From the NCBI GenBank assembly GCA_963576725.1, contig OY755242.1, forward strand, positions 63,802,324 through 63,866,323: a DNA stretch of 64,000 nucleotides. Reading direction: 5' to 3'. Under the pieces are notes generated by a model that did not search any database, was not told where the DNA came from, and saw only the letters and a list, made by a program, of their open reading frames with translations. Source of the DNA: Azorinus chamasolen (lineage: Eukaryota > Mollusca > Bivalvia > Cardiida > Solecurtidae). The position numbers were made by a program, and so were the translations under genes. This document shows positions 19,469-29,631 of the stretch, piece after piece (position 1 is the stretch's first letter; every line of letters begins with the position of its first letter).

Positions 19469-19806
19469 CAGTCGACACTCATTAGCTTGAACTCTTTGCG
19501 AACTTCAATATAAGTTCGACTTAAAAGAACTCCATGATAAATGATGTTTCAACACGCAATGCACGGGTACCGCATTACTTTTTAAAATTTCTTTTTGGTC
19601 AAATACACATGCTTCATTTGCATTGTTGAAAATGAAAACAGAATCCCAAGCAGTTTATATACAGACCAGACGCCGAGTAGCTCTGTATCTGGTCTGGATC
19701 AGAATTGCTTGCAATTCAAATAACAGCTCAATTTGCAGTGACTTTCGTGGATTTCGGCATAAGCAGAAGTTCGACTGACCCAAATTCGAGATAACGAGGG
19801 TCGACT
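19469..19806. repeat. TA-T MITE with an E/S core inside
   Basis: CAGTCGACACTCATTAGC at left after TA; right end ATAACGAGGGTCGACT is its inverse. A core at 19648-19712 (CAGACCAGACGCCGAG ... GGTCTGGATC) is embedded. Confidence 0.65.
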
Positions 19807-20309
19807 CAGGGGATATTACTGTCATAAATATAATTCAGGGACAAAGCTACCCTATCCGATACTAATTCAATGTCCTGATGTCTGTTTAAGATCTCTCGTA
19901 TCAACAATAGCAAAACCATCTATTGACATATATGTGAAAAATGCGGTGGTATTAGTAGGTCTTCAAAAAATGGGGTTAAAGTGCTACCGCATTTATCACA
20001 GCAGGGTTTTGTGAAAAATGGGGCCCCATTTTTCACATATGTGAAAAATGGGGCCGCAAATTTCACGCGTGTGAAAAATGCGTCAACCCATTTTTCACAC
20101 GTGTGAAAAATGGGTGGCGTGAAATTTGCGGTTCAACATACCTATATACTAAAATCGTCATTTCTCCACCAAACCCTATACTGTGACCACTCTTTAGAAT
20201 CGTCTCTTTGAGACGATTCTAAAGAATGGTCATAGTATACGTTCTGGTGGAGAAATAAAGGAGCTGTTCTTGAAAATTGTTTACGTTTACGCATCTATCT
20301 GGACCCTGT

Positions 20310-20640
20310 ATACACAATACATGTAGATAGTGCAGCGGACGCCAAATTGAGCAGAGATATAAGTGACAGTTTAAATGTTAGATTGTTTGCTAGAACAATT
20401 TACATTTTATGTCAGAATAGTGTTCGACGCTACACTTATAACATTTTTTACCTTCTTATATCTGGCAGATTTATGGCAGGTTAATTCTAAACTAAATATA
20501 AGTACCCTCTTCGAAAAGAAATTGCCCTATTTATTACAGTGAAAAAAGAACACCTCGTGGTGCAATAAAATACCTCTAAACCGGACGTTTCGCTCCCCCA
20601 CAACCGAAGTCGTCAGAAAACGGCTAACAGGCTCGCCCCT
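20310..20640. other. No recognised feature
   Basis: About 330 bp without gene or known repeat. Confidence 0.4.
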
Positions 20641-20647
20641 ACCTTGG

Positions 20648-20711
20648 CAAACAGTTGGAAGCAGATGAGATGCCGAGTAACTCGGCATTTCATCAGGATC
20701 CAAACTGTTTG
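20648..20711. repeat. E/S-type core
   Basis: CAAACAGTTGGAAGCAGATG ... CATCAGGATCCAAACTGTTTG with tip GCCGAGTAACTCGGC. Confidence 0.7.
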
Positions 20712-20791
20712 ACACATCGCATCCATGTTAAAGGTGAAATTGAAGGAAAGCCCACACTGAAACTTAGATAGTAGATATACTGTTTATTTTA

Positions 20792-20945
20792 CGCCCTTTG
20801 ACGCCTTTGCAAAACTCATCTGTTTAAACCATTGTGATAAATAGAGTAAATGCTACACAATTCTAAAAGTTTCCTTTTCTCTAGTTAATGCTCCTTTTCG
20901 GTAGATTTATTCAAAGAGTTTGGATCTAAAACTAGCTTATGATGT
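20792..20945 (+). repeat. TTAA-C MITE, hairpin deleted
   Basis: ACGCCTTTGCAAAAC ... AAACCATTGTGATAAATAGAG jumps to TAAATGCTACACAATTC, then the C right body. No TTAA left. Confidence 0.65.
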
Positions 20946-21024
20946 ACTCTTCTCATATTTTCGACAATTTTGCGTAACAAAATAACTTCAGAATCGGAAT
21001 CTGTGTGACTTGGAACTAATTTAA

Positions 21025-21262
21025 CCCTTTCACCGCCGCAGTCGCATAAATGCACCACGACAAATAGTGCAGTCCCAGATCAGACGCCGACTTTTCAAGG
21101 CGGCGTCTGATCAGGGACTTCACTATTTGTCTCAATCTCTATCTCTATATATGTGCTTTATTCCTTTGAAATGTGCATTTAATTATCTCATTTCCTTATT
21201 TTACTGAATGATTAAACAAACTTGGATTGCAGACGACAATTAGACATGTGGGGCCGAAAGGG
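21025..21262 (+). repeat. TTAA-D MITE, complete
   Basis: TTAA 21021-21024 and 21263-21266. Core about 21060-21130. 238 bp. Confidence 0.9.
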
Positions 21263-21372
21263 TTAATAGTAACAAACATGGTTAGGAAATAGTTGTTTGC
21301 ATTGTTAAAAGAGATTTTCTATTACCTTGGAAACCAACGGAAACAAGCCCGCCAAACACCAACTCTGTTTAA

Positions 21373-21420
21373 CCCTTTCGGCACCAAATGTCTAATTGTC
21401 GTCTGTAATCCAAATTAGGG
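21373..21420 (-). repeat. TTAA-D end fragment
   Basis: TTAACCCTTTCGGCACC ... AATTGTCGTCTGTAATCC. Confidence 0.7.
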
Positions 21421-21433
21421 ATTGATTTACATG

Positions 21434-21732
21434 CATAGTTGAACTTCGATATCTCGAACTCCTAGGGACCATACAAATGGCTTCGAGATAACAGAGGTTC
21501 GAGTCATCCGATTTAAAATCTGAACAGCTTAATGCAGGTCTAAAGTATAGCCGAACGCTCCTGTAGAAGCTTTCAACATTACTTTAAACTTGCATTAAGT
21601 TGTCGCACGTGTTTCTACATATGAGTAGTGATACATTTGAGAAAAAATCTGTAAATTTCGGTAGGACCGAACTTTTAGTTCAAGTTATACGAAATTCGAG
21701 TTATCCGATTTCGAGATATCGAAGTTAAAATG
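21434..21732. repeat. TA-N MITE, full length
   Basis: Left CATAGTTGAACTTCGATATC; right CGAGATATCGAAGTTAAAATG. TTCGAGATAACAGAGGTTCG subterminal repeats and a hairpin with TTAATGCAGG / TGCATTAAG arms. 299 bp. Confidence 0.8.
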
Positions 21733-21777
21733 TATACTAAAAGTGGGCAGATTATAACTGCAATGCAGAATGATTAA

Positions 21778-22019
21778 CCCTTCGCTTGCTATTCACGTCA
21801 ATATACCTACCTGTAAATAGTGAAGACCCAGATGAGACAGCTCCTACATGAGCTGTCTCATCAGGGTCTGCACTATTTACAAGTTGATTGTGCAACCAGT
21901 GCACTCCACAGCAGTGATTGCACAGCGAAATACTTGCACACAATGAAGATATATGTAATTATACAACAGGGCATGGGTAAAGAAGGAGAAATGTATTTTA
22001 AAATTCAGCAAGAGAAGGG
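21778..22019 (+). repeat. TTAA-J MITE, complete
   Basis: TTAA 21774-21777. Right TTAA now CTAA. Core 21813-21880 (68 nt). 242 bp. Confidence 0.9.
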
Positions 22020-22044
22020 CTAAGACAGTGTCTCCAATATCTAT

Positions 22045-22200
22045 CTTTACGCCAAGTGTCAATTGAATGCAGGGTGACAATCATGCAGAATATTCTCTTA
22101 AGAGCTTCCTGCATGACTTTCAATCTGCATTAAGCAGTCACCTGCCTAATACGAGTTCAAGTATTCTGTGCTAAAAGTCCAATTTAAAGAGGGTTTACTG
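22045..22200. repeat. TA-F MITE, right part
   Basis: GAATGCAGGGTGACAATCATGC ... CAATCTGCATTAAGCAGTCACC ... AAGAGGGTTTACTG, then TA. Confidence 0.75.
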
Positions 22201-22204
22201 TAAA

Positions 22205-22412
22205 CAGAAAGTCTCGCTAATGCGACCACTTACATGCATTTACATAACAGTCTGTAAATCCATGTGGTTGCCTAAGGCAGGGCAAAAGTAATGCAGACAG
22301 CTCCTATAGGAGCCTCCTGCATAACTTTTGCCCTGCATTAAGCTACCACTTGTTTAACATATCCATAATTATACTTCTATACAGTGGTTGTATTAGTGGG
22401 CCGATATTGCTG
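22205..22412. repeat. TA-F MITE
   Basis: CAGAAAGTCTCGCTAATGCG ..., palindrome about 22263-22352 with tip GCTCCTATAGGAGC, right end GTGGGCCGATATTGCTG. Follows the previous F within 5 bp. Confidence 0.8.
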
Positions 22413-22489
22413 TTTTCATTCAATTTACTTCGAAACTACCTTTAACTACACGAGTACACTATACCTGAAATCATTGCAATGCTACAACT

Positions 22490-22555
22490 AGTTTGTATCC
22501 TGATTAGACGCCGGATAGACCAACGTTTTCTACGGGATCCAAACTGTTTGAAGCA
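22490..22555. repeat. E/S-type core, decayed
   Basis: GTTTGTATCCTGATTAGACGCC ... GGGATCCAAACTGTTTG. Confidence 0.45.
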
Positions 22556-22568
22556 ATTATTTGTTTAA

Positions 22569-22788
22569 CCAATTTGCACACAGTGGATTCTTCCATGTTT
22601 ATATATTGGATTAGTCCATTTTTTATCTAAGGGTGCCTAGCCTAAATTTTCTATTTCGTTTTGTTTTATATTGAAATTCCTGTCAGCAAACAGTGTAGAC
22701 TCCAATCAGACGCCACATCATGCGGCGTCTGACCGGAGTCTAAACTGTTTGCCTACGTCCCATATATCGGATCATGGGAACAAATGGG
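22569..22788 (-). repeat. TTAA-L MITE, complete
   Basis: TTAA 22565-22568 and 22789-22792. Core 22686-22752. 220 bp. Second L copy in the window. Confidence 0.9.
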
Positions 22789-22792
22789 TTAA

Positions 22793-23175
22793 CATAAGGA
22801 AAAGGTAGAAAAGTCTATTTGGAAATATTCGAGAAGATATTTTGGAAAATTGCTTTAAACAATTACTCTCATAGATCGCGGTGCCCTGAGACATCTGTAA
22901 ATTGACTTAATTGCTTTATTGCACATTCGAATCGATCGGTATAAACTACTACTTATATTAAAGCCTTTTGTGCAAACCTTTACCGCTTGGTCATCGATTG
23001 TCTCCCTGTAGATTTACAATTAAGTTAATGGTATTTTACGATTTTTACGATTTCTTTATCTGGTTCTTACCTAAGATAGTCCCTTCGCTGACGGGCACTC
23101 TTTCTACTTGATACATTGACGCCAGCTTCAAGTTTTAGAGTGAATATTTCTTCAATTTCTTTCATACAATAAATA
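22793..23175. other. No recognised feature
   Basis: About 380 bp without MITEs. Confidence 0.4.
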
Positions 23176-23180
23176 TATTT

Positions 23181-23247
23181 GCAAACAGTATGGATCCTGA
23201 TGAGACGCCGAGTTACTCGGCGTCTCACCAGGATTCAAACTGTTTGC
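23181..23247. repeat. E/S-type core
   Basis: GCAAACAGTATGGATCCTGATG ... CACCAGGATTCAAACTGTTTGC with tip CGCCGAGTTACTCGGCG. 67 nt. Confidence 0.75.
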
Positions 23248-23298
23248 GTATAATATCGCAGACACATCTCTATAGCTGTCAAGGGGATAAGAGTTTAA

Positions 23299-23498
23299 TA
23301 CTTGGAATGCTGAATATTGTCACCGACGATCCATCATTAGTAAAGAGCAGGGTCCATCTAATATCCAATGGTATATTTTGCGGGAGGATTTTGAAGGACA
23401 AACAGTGCAGACCCTGACCAGGGTGTTCATTTAGGAACATCTGGTCTGGTTCTACACTGTTTCCAAATACAAGTACAACCGATTCCCGCATTCAGAGT
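23299..23498 (-). repeat. TTAA-R MITE, complete
   Basis: TTAA 23295-23298 and 23499-23502. TGGAATGCTGAATATTG ..., core about 23403-23465. 200 bp. Confidence 0.75.
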
Positions 23499-23655
23499 TT
23501 AAAATGTAAATGACTGTTGACAAATCTTATCAGATTTGGCTTCCGTGAAATCAAAACCAACAAAAAGATGAACAAACACTGTGGGCAATATTGTTTAATA
23601 CCCCACCGGAGCATCTGACCTTAATGTTAAGGCTACCTTAATGGGCTTCTTGTTA

Positions 23656-23851
23656 CCTCTGTCGCTGTCATTGTCGCCCCTGTGATTACATATGCAAACA
23701 GTTTGGGTCCAGATGAGACGCCGAGTAACTTGGCGTCTCATCGGGATCCAAAATGTTTGTTATTGTGGTAATAAAAGGGGAGAAAATTAAACTAACGAAA
23801 ATTGTAGGGTTTCAATAAAATTTACAGATTAAGTATTTGACAATGAAAGAG
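23656..23851 (+). repeat. TTAA-E MITE
   Basis: CTCTGTCGCTGTCATTGTCGCC ..., core 23694-23760, end AATGAAAGAG. Flanks TTAC and TTGA are one substitution from TTAA. Confidence 0.8.
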
Positions 23852-23912
23852 TTGACGACGGCATTTATTTACTAGTTACCAGGGCTACAACGAAACTTAT
23901 TTATATAATTAA

Positions 23913-24053
23913 CCCTTTCCCAGTTCTATATCTATTGCAATTCAATACCTACTGAATATTCATGGATAAAATAGTTATATTGAAATATAGAAGGTGCAAT
24001 ATTGTAGCTATTTTAGAAAGTAAATTTGGAATAAACATAGAACAGGGAAAGGG
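23913..24053. repeat. Chimeric TTAA-A element with two right ends
   Basis: TTAA 23909-23912 and 24054-24057. Starts with the inverted A right half (CCCTTTCCCAGTTCTATATC ... AGAAAGTAAA) and ends with the A right end (TTTGGAATAAACATAGAACAG, GGAAAGGG). The core is absent. Confidence 0.8.
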
Positions 24054-24069
24054 TTAACTCATAGTTTAA

Positions 24070-24298
24070 CCCTTTCCTCCATAGAAAATGCTATTTTTAG
24101 ATCCAACCACTTTGAAATAAATCTACCGAAAAGGAGCATTAACTAGAGAAAGGAAAACTTTTTTAGAATTTTGTAGTTTGAAACCATTGTGATAAATAGA
24201 GCATTTGCTTCTATAGGAATAAAAGCTCTATTTATCACAATGGTTTCATAAAGTGACTTTTACAGATGCGTAGAAAGGCGTATTAATGGAGGAAAGGG
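24070..24298 (-). repeat. TTAA-C MITE, complete
   Basis: TTAA 24066-24069 and 24299-24302. Palindrome about 24180-24247. 229 bp. Confidence 0.9.
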
Positions 24299-24329
24299 TT
24301 AATGGTGGCGTGTGAGAAAAAGAATATTT

Positions 24330-24612
24330 TGCCATGATAAAACTGTTCAATCAGATACGTATCATTCTATAAGCCAAACAGGTGAAAATCCTTATCGGAC
24401 AGCTCCTGCAAGGTATATCATGTTTGCAATTGCACACCGTGTGTATGCATTCTTATATATTTGACCATGACAGAAACTGTGGAAATAAACCTATATTAGT
24501 TCATACGCAAAGAGATCAGATCCTGATCAGAAGGCTCCTATAGGAGCCGCCTGATCTGTGTCTACTCTGTTTGCAATGGCGTTTAAAGGCGTATTTATGG
24601 AGTGAACGGTTC
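24330..24612 (-). repeat. Two overlapping TTAA-B fragments
   Basis: A first left core arm (ATAAGCCAAACAGG ... ACAGCTCCTGC, to about 24413). B body sequence then repeats, with a full core at 24507-24574 and terminus TTTATGGAGTGAACGG. Confidence 0.65.
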
Positions 24613-24614
24613 AG

Positions 24615-24940
24615 GGACACATTGCAATGTTTGCAAGAAATAATTTTAAGAGAGAAAGTTGAATATACATTTAGTTCTATTATGATCTATGCGATAATAG
24701 CATGAACAAATATTTGATCAATTTCGAGTGATCAAATCAATTCATTTTAATCGTTGTATTTTTCGTCGTTGTCTTTAGTGTTAAATAATATTCTGAAGCA
24801 TTTGTTTACTCGTTTTGGTGTCATGAAGAGCGATAATGTCATATGTAAACAATGACCGAGCTTCTTTGAATATCGCTGATTTGTCAGGACTACCATGCAA
24901 TGCATTTACCTAATCAATAATCATATAAGAATGTATTACT
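24615..24940. other. No recognised feature
   Basis: About 325 bp without MITEs. Confidence 0.4.
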
Positions 24941-24944
24941 TTAA

Positions 24945-25187
24945 CCCTTTACTCCATTAATAATTTAATACACATTTATAAGCCTTTGCAAACAGAGAAG
25001 ACCCGGACCAGACGGCTCCTATAGGAGCCGTCTGATCAGGGTCTTCTCTGTTTGCTTATAATATAATATAATTTTGATTCTACAGTTTCATCCATGGCCT
25101 AAAGTTCCTGTGATCATGTGCAATTACAAAAACATAGTCTAATTAATATTCATAGTGCCATTATTTCTTACATGAATATTCATGGAG
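24945..25187 (+). repeat. TTAA-B MITE, complete
   Basis: TTAA 24941-24944 and 25188-25191. CCCTTTACTCCATTAATAAT ..., core 24988-25055 (68 nt). 243 bp. Confidence 0.9.
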
Positions 25188-25224
25188 TTAACATGTCTAC
25201 CCTAATGAATCTTAGTTGGACGAA

Positions 25225-25514
25225 TTTAATAAATGGCATTTGAACAAAAACTGTTTTGTCCATGATGTAAATTGAATGGTCAGATATGTATTGTTTCATA
25301 GGTAAAACATATTTTATTTCTCGTTTTTACAGACATTGGGTTGGGCTACAAGTTCTTCCAACTCAGTTTCACAGTCAGCCCCTGTATTATTCCATAGGCA
25401 AACAGACTCACTCTGACTCTGTTCGCAATGCCCCTTCAGAATCTGGTTGGCTCGGGTCTATTCTGTTTGCAAATATATAAGTACGCATCTCTATCAATCT
25501 ATCAAGTGATTGGG
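25225..25514 (-). repeat. TTAA-B MITE, decayed and rearranged
   Basis: B body AAATGGCATTTGAACAAAAACTG ... and a scrambled core 25396-25477. Ends GATTGGG with TTAA 25515-25518. Confidence 0.5.
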
Positions 25515-25568
25515 TTAACGATCATATGGTAAAGTTCTCTATAACGTCTGATGATGAATAAGTACGGT

Positions 25569-25762
25569 CAGAGCTACACGTAAGGATGCGTACCTAAGTA
25601 CTAAAATCGTCATTTCTCCATCAAACCCTATACTGTGACCACTCTTTAGAATCGTCTCTTCGAGACGATTCTAAAGAGCGGTCAGAGTATAGGGTTTGGT
25701 GGGGGGAATAAAGGAGTTATTCTTGAAAATGTTTTGATTTACACATCTTATCTGGAACTCTG
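25569..25762 (+). repeat. G element, complete
   Basis: CAGAGCTACACGTAAGGATGC ... CACATCTTATCTGGAACTCTG. Palindrome about 25612-25705 with tip CGTCTCTTCGAGACG. 194 bp. Confidence 0.85.
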
Positions 25763-25784
25763 AGTATGGGTCTTTAAGACTTAA

Positions 25785-25984
25785 CTTTTTACTCCATGAA
25801 GATCCATGTAATAAATAGTGTATAGTGGCATTTGAACAAGAACAAGACAAGTTTTGGCCCTGTTATAAATTATAGAAACATATCTATAGTGTTCCATATG
25901 CAAACAGGACAGACTTTGACCAGACGGATGCTACATGAGTCGTCTGATCTGTTTGCAAAGGCGTTAATATGTGCATCTATTTGG
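25785..25984 (-). repeat. TTAA-B MITE, core shortened
   Basis: TTAA 25781-25784 and 25985-25988. Right outer arm lost: GAGTCGTCTGATCTGTTTGC. 200 bp. Confidence 0.85.
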
Positions 25985-26080
25985 TTAATCTGCTAAATAA
26001 ATCCGGCTGATCTTTTTCGGAATATCAATTCAACGAAAAGCTGTATCAAAATTTATCACTGAAGAAAATGATAATAATAA

Positions 26081-26148
26081 CAAACAGCACATACCCTGGT
26101 CAAATGGCTCCCTCAAGAGCCCTTTGATCTGGGTCTACACTGTTTGTA
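26081..26148. repeat. U-type core
   Basis: CAAACAGCACATACCCTGGTC AAATGGCTCC ... GAGCCCTTTGATCTGGGTCTAC ACTGTTTG. Element ends not identified. Confidence 0.65.
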
Positions 26149-26159
26149 TAGACCTTATG

Positions 26160-26440
26160 CACTCGTTTCCCATACAATGTTCATTAAGAGCGAGCTGTTG
26201 CTTGATTCAAGAAGAACGTTAAGTATAATGCCACCGAGCTTTTTCAATGACTTTCGTTTTGTATTATGCTAACATTTATCTAAAGAACCAGAGTTAGATA
26301 ATGCTTTTTCATTGTACAAATTTGATCCGCAGAACAGTGAATAACCATATACACCGCCATGTTGGAACATGGCGTCTGATCAAGGTTTTCTATTGCACCG
26401 ATAGTAGGCAAAATACTGCACGGTCAATCCTTACTACAAC
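26160..26440. other. Mostly unrecognised; one decayed core
   Basis: A D-like remnant at 26330-26385 (GAACAGTGAATAACC ... CATGGCGTCTGATCAAGG). Nothing else seen. Confidence 0.4.
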
Positions 26441-26479
26441 AGACATTCCAAAGAAGTTTTAAAACATGTGGTAGCTTAA

Positions 26480-26600
26480 CCCTTTACTCCATAGATAGTA
26501 TTAGACACGGTATCCGTCTGATCAGGGTCTGCCCTTTTTGCTTATAGACTTATGTATTAGCCGTAAGGTTCTGACATGTCGTTTTTATTTATAGATGACC
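26480..26600 (+). repeat. TTAA-B fragment inserted in F remnant
   Basis: F-like CATGTGGTAGC precedes TTAA 26476-26479. B left end CCCTTTACTCCATAGATAG with a gutted core follows. Confidence 0.55.
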
Positions 26601-26666
26601 CGTAGACTGAGATAATACCACTAGTGTATTAGGTGACCTCAGCATTTCACCGACTATTTCAACTTA

Positions 26667-26870
26667 CAGTAAAACCTCTCTATAACGGCCATTAAATTAA
26701 ATCAAGTATCTTGTGTTAATGGCTGGTGGCTGCTTAAAGCAAGGTGAAAGTAAAATAGAACGCTCCTATAGAAGCGTTTTGTTTTACTTTCACCTTGCTT
26801 TAAGCAGCCACCTGTCCTAAATACCAACTAATTAACACGATTTAGTGGTCGTTATAGAGAGCTTCTACTG
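26667..26870. repeat. TA-P MITE, complete
   Basis: TA 26665-26666 and 26871-26872. CAGTAAAACCTCTCTATAACG ... AGAGCTTCTACTG. Hairpin arms AAAGCAAGGTGAAAGTAAA. 204 bp. Confidence 0.9.
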
Positions 26871-27049
26871 TATACTATTTAATTTAATCACTACAATGTA
26901 TAGGCAATCGGACTACGAGTCTAACCATGCAGCTGCACGAGCTTCACGAGAAATTCGCTCGTCAATTTAAGCAAAACCCTGTTGTATAGAATAGAATAGT
27001 TTGGTAAAAACCAAATATATTAATAAAAACGACAGGTCACCCCTACTTG

Positions 27050-27155
27050 CTGATATATCTGATACAAAAGTCCCTTGTTCATAATACCATTATAAAACGT
27101 CCATCAATTAGTGTTCATCATATCATTATTTTATACATGAATATTCGTGAAGTAA
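27050..27155 (+). repeat. TTAA-B right half
   Basis: ATATATCTGATACAAAAGTCCC ... TACATGAATATTCGTGAAGTAA. Nothing recognised at 26873-27045. Confidence 0.55.
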
Positions 27156-27229
27156 TTGTTTAATTCTGTTGTATTCCAAACGTGAGACGATGAGTGTAGA
27201 CAATGAGACGAGGACTCTCGTATTGTATA

Positions 27230-27670
27230 TCCTGACTAATTCCTACCTGTATTTTAAAAATAGAACTTTTTAGACAGGTGGCTGCTTAATGCAGGGTTAA
27301 AGTCATGCAGAAAGCTTCAAGAGGAGCTTTCTGTATGACTTATATCCTGCATTTAGCTGTCACCTATCTTAACCCTTCCCCTCACATAAACGCCTTTTTC
27401 TCGCATTTGCAAACAGGGTAAATCCAGATCAGACAGATCCTATAGGAGCCGACATATCAGGGTCTGCTCTGTTTGCTAATGGAATTTGATAGGTCTGTTT
27501 CTTTAGTTTCTAAAATGGCTACAATGTTCGTTATAATTGATTTGTCTATGAATATTTAGTAGTTACTAAAATTTGGAATAAATATACAACAGGGAGAGGG
27601 TAAAAGACCGTTAATGATACGTATATGAGTGGCCAGATAAGCGAATGTTTGCATTAGTTATGTTCTACTG
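27230..27670. repeat. TA-F MITE hosting an A element
   Basis: Palindrome with arms CAGGTGGCTGCTTAATGCAGG / CCTGCATTTAGCTGTCACC, then TTAA and the A element. F resumes and ends TATGTTCTACTG, TA 27671-27672. Confidence 0.75.
27373..27600 (+). repeat. TTAA-A MITE inside F
   Basis: TTAA 27369-27372. CCCTTCCCCTCACATAAACG ..., core about 27408-27475, ends AACAGGGAGAGGG. Right TTAA decayed. Confidence 0.8.
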
Positions 27671-27674
27671 TATA

Positions 27675-27879
27675 CAGTAAAACCCCGCCAATGCAACCAC
27701 CTAAAAGAGGTATAATTCTTTGTGCCAGATGCAGGTGGTAGCTTAATGCAGGACAAAAGTAATGCAGAAAGCTCCTAGAGGAGCTTTCTGCATTACTTTT
27801 GTCCTGCATTAAGCAACCACCTGCTTATAAAGATACCCATGTTTAATCATTAAGTGGTCGCATTAGAGTGGTTCTACTG
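27675..27879. repeat. TA-F MITE, intact
   Basis: TA 27673-27674 and 27880-27881. Almost perfect palindrome from CAGGTGGTAGCTTAATGCAGG to CCTGCATTAAGCAACCACCTG with tip CTCCTAGAGGAG. 205 bp. Confidence 0.9.
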
Positions 27880-27895
27880 TATATGTATTCATATA

Positions 27896-28073
27896 CAGTA
27901 GAACATGTCTTAACGTGTCACTTATTTACTGAACATAAGAGAATCATAAAGCAGGCGGTTGGTTGATGTAGGCTAGCTTTCTGCATTACTTTTGACCCAC
28001 ATAGAGTTACCGCCCGTTTTTTTCCGATTCCTGTTCCCATTCAGTATAAGGTCGCTTGACACAGGTTCTACTG
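27896..28073. repeat. TA-F MITE, left hairpin arm shortened
   Basis: TA 27894-27895 and 28074-28075. CAGTAGAACATGTCTTAACG ... CGCTTGACACAGGTTCTACTG. Third F end to end in 27.2-28.1 kb. Confidence 0.85.
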
Positions 28074-28079
28074 TACAAC

Positions 28080-28430
28080 TCTCAGTTAATCCCCGTCATT
28101 TGAATTCATTTCAAACGTTAAAGAATGGCATAGCCCTTAGCACTGAATAGTAGATTAAGTTCTTAATTTTCTATATATACATTTCCCTTCATATAACGTT
28201 GCTATTTTCGTTCCAATGTTTCCAAATCAAATACGGTCATGCGACCTTTTCCACGACCCAAGACTTCTTCAACTATGCTGAAAAAATATTTATTATCTTT
28301 TAGTTATTAATTTGTAGCAGATTTTCTTCCATTTCTTTTCAAAGACATGCCTATAGTGTCAAATTGCTTGGATCTTCGATTCGACACCGATATACATGGC
28401 GTCTGATCTGGCTCTAAACGTTTTGTTACG
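28080..28430. other. Unrecognised, with a decayed E/S core
   Basis: 28350-28430 carries TGTCAAATTGCTTGGATC ... ATGGCGTCTGATCTGGCTCTAA. The rest shows no feature. Confidence 0.4.
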
Positions 28431-28461
28431 GTGAAAACATCCATAGCATGCTGAAAATTAA

Positions 28462-28669
28462 CCCGTTCAACTCTGAAGTTTCAAATGGACTGTTCCAAAA
28501 TTTAAATAGGTCTAGCTTACTGTGAGCATACAGGGATTTGTTTTATAGAATAGTATAGCATTACAAATTGTGCAGACCCTGATGAGAGGATTCCTCTTGG
28601 AGTTCTCTTGTCGATGCCTACACTGTTTGCAAAGGACATTGGTAACGCGTTTGTCCGCGCTGAATGTGT
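28462..28669 (-). repeat. TTAA-Q MITE
   Basis: TTAA 28458-28461. CCCGTTCAACTCTGAAG ..., core about 28563-28630 (TGCAGACCCTGATGAGAGG ... CACTGTTTGCAAAGGACATTGG). Confidence 0.65.
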
Positions 28670-29050
28670 TGGATTTGCAAAGGATGTCAAAACACGTTTT
28701 TTCAGTATTATCACATCGTTATCTAAATGCGTCGGTATCAACTTCGAAGTGTTTCTTATTCAGGTTTTGATCAAATTTATGTGCAGATTCTAACAGCTTA
28801 CAATCGTGGAGGTGCATATATCGTTTCGCCACATGACAAATCACTCCGGGGTATAACCTGCTTCTGCAAATCCGTTAATCCCTTGTTACAAAAGTATACA
28901 GAACAGTTTGTTTAATCCTCTTTGTAGGTGCAAGAACATTTATTCAATAATGATTAATCTTATGGAATATTTGCTGCAAAATTATATTCTTCATAAGATA
29001 TGGTGTCAAACTTACATGAATAAGGTTCTCCTATGCTTCTCCTTAACTTT
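28670..29050. other. No recognised feature
   Basis: About 380 bp without MITEs. Confidence 0.4.
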
Positions 29051-29054
29051 TAAT

Positions 29055-29248
29055 CAGAGCAACAGATAAATGTGCGCACTAAAATACTAAAATCGTCATT
29101 TCTCCACCAAACCCTATGTTGTGACCAATCTTTAGAATCGTCTCAAAGAGACAATTCTGAAGAGTGGTCGCAACATAGGGTTTGGTGGAGAAATAAAGGA
29201 GACTATCTTCAAAAAGTTTTAATCTACGCATCTTATCTAGAGCTCTCC
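29055..29248 (+). repeat. G element
   Basis: CAGAGCAACAGATAAATGTGCG ... ACGCATCTTATCTAGAGCTC. Palindrome about 29100-29198 (CCACCAAACCCTATGTTG / CAACATAGGGTTTGGTGG). Confidence 0.8.
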
Positions 29249-29289
29249 TTACTCTTAGTAGTTCATTCGACTTGTGTACATTAATGTTA

Positions 29290-29497
29290 CAAGTCTGTCT
29301 AGTACGACCTCTCAGAAGAATTTAGAGTTTTAATTTTTGAAACACGTGGGTAGCTTAATACAAGACAAAACTTATGCAGAAAGCCAATATAGGAGATTTC
29401 AGCTTAACTTTGCCCTGCATTAAGCTACAACTTGTTTTCAAAGACTCAAAGACTTTATCAAGAAATTATGTGGTCGCTTTAGCGAGATTTTTCTGTG
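29290..29497. repeat. TA-F MITE, decayed
   Basis: GTACGACCTCTCAGAAG ... GGGTAGCTTAATACAAG ... CCCTGCATTAAGCTACAAC ... CGCTTTAGCGAGATTTTTCTG. Confidence 0.6.
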
Positions 29498-29518
29498 TTG
29501 TTTTTGATTTTCAAAATT

Positions 29519-29562
29519 TATCGTATTTCGATAAGTAAACTTATCGTATTTCGATAAGTAAT
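29519..29562 (+). repeat. Two direct repeats of a small hairpin
   Basis: TTATCGTATTTCGATAAGTAA occurs twice, about 22 bp apart. Each is a hairpin TTATCG / CGATAA. Confidence 0.8.
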
Positions 29563-29631
29563 CAGTTATTTTATTTTAGACCTAATAATAAATGACTGAC
29601 CGCTTAAGACTATATGTAGGTCTACAGTATA

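Larger units (their letters stand above)
17219..20138. mobile_element. K: 2.9-kb non-autonomous element with 46-bp perfect TIRs
   Basis: TIRs 17219-17264 and 20093-20138 start TGTTGAACCGCAAATTTCAC and are identical inverted. The 6-bp target duplication TACCTA lies at 17213-17218 and 20139-20144. Both ends continue as clusters of TTTTTCACACGTGTGAAAAA-type palindromes (to about 17420 and from about 19930). The interior has no long reading frame (longest about 125 codons, no motif) and holds S, T and core remnants. TG...CA ends with a 6-bp duplication do not fit the TTAA or TA families; I leave the superfamily open. Confidence 0.85.
17191..20308 (+). repeat. G element split by K
   Basis: Left stub CAGAGCTCCAGATAATGGTGCGTACCTA (17191-17218). 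The rest, 20139-20308, has palindrome 20161-20264 and end CATCTATCTGGACCCTG. TA flanks both ends. An unbroken G copy at 25569 shows the expected GCGTACCTAAGTACTAAAATC. Confidence 0.85.
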
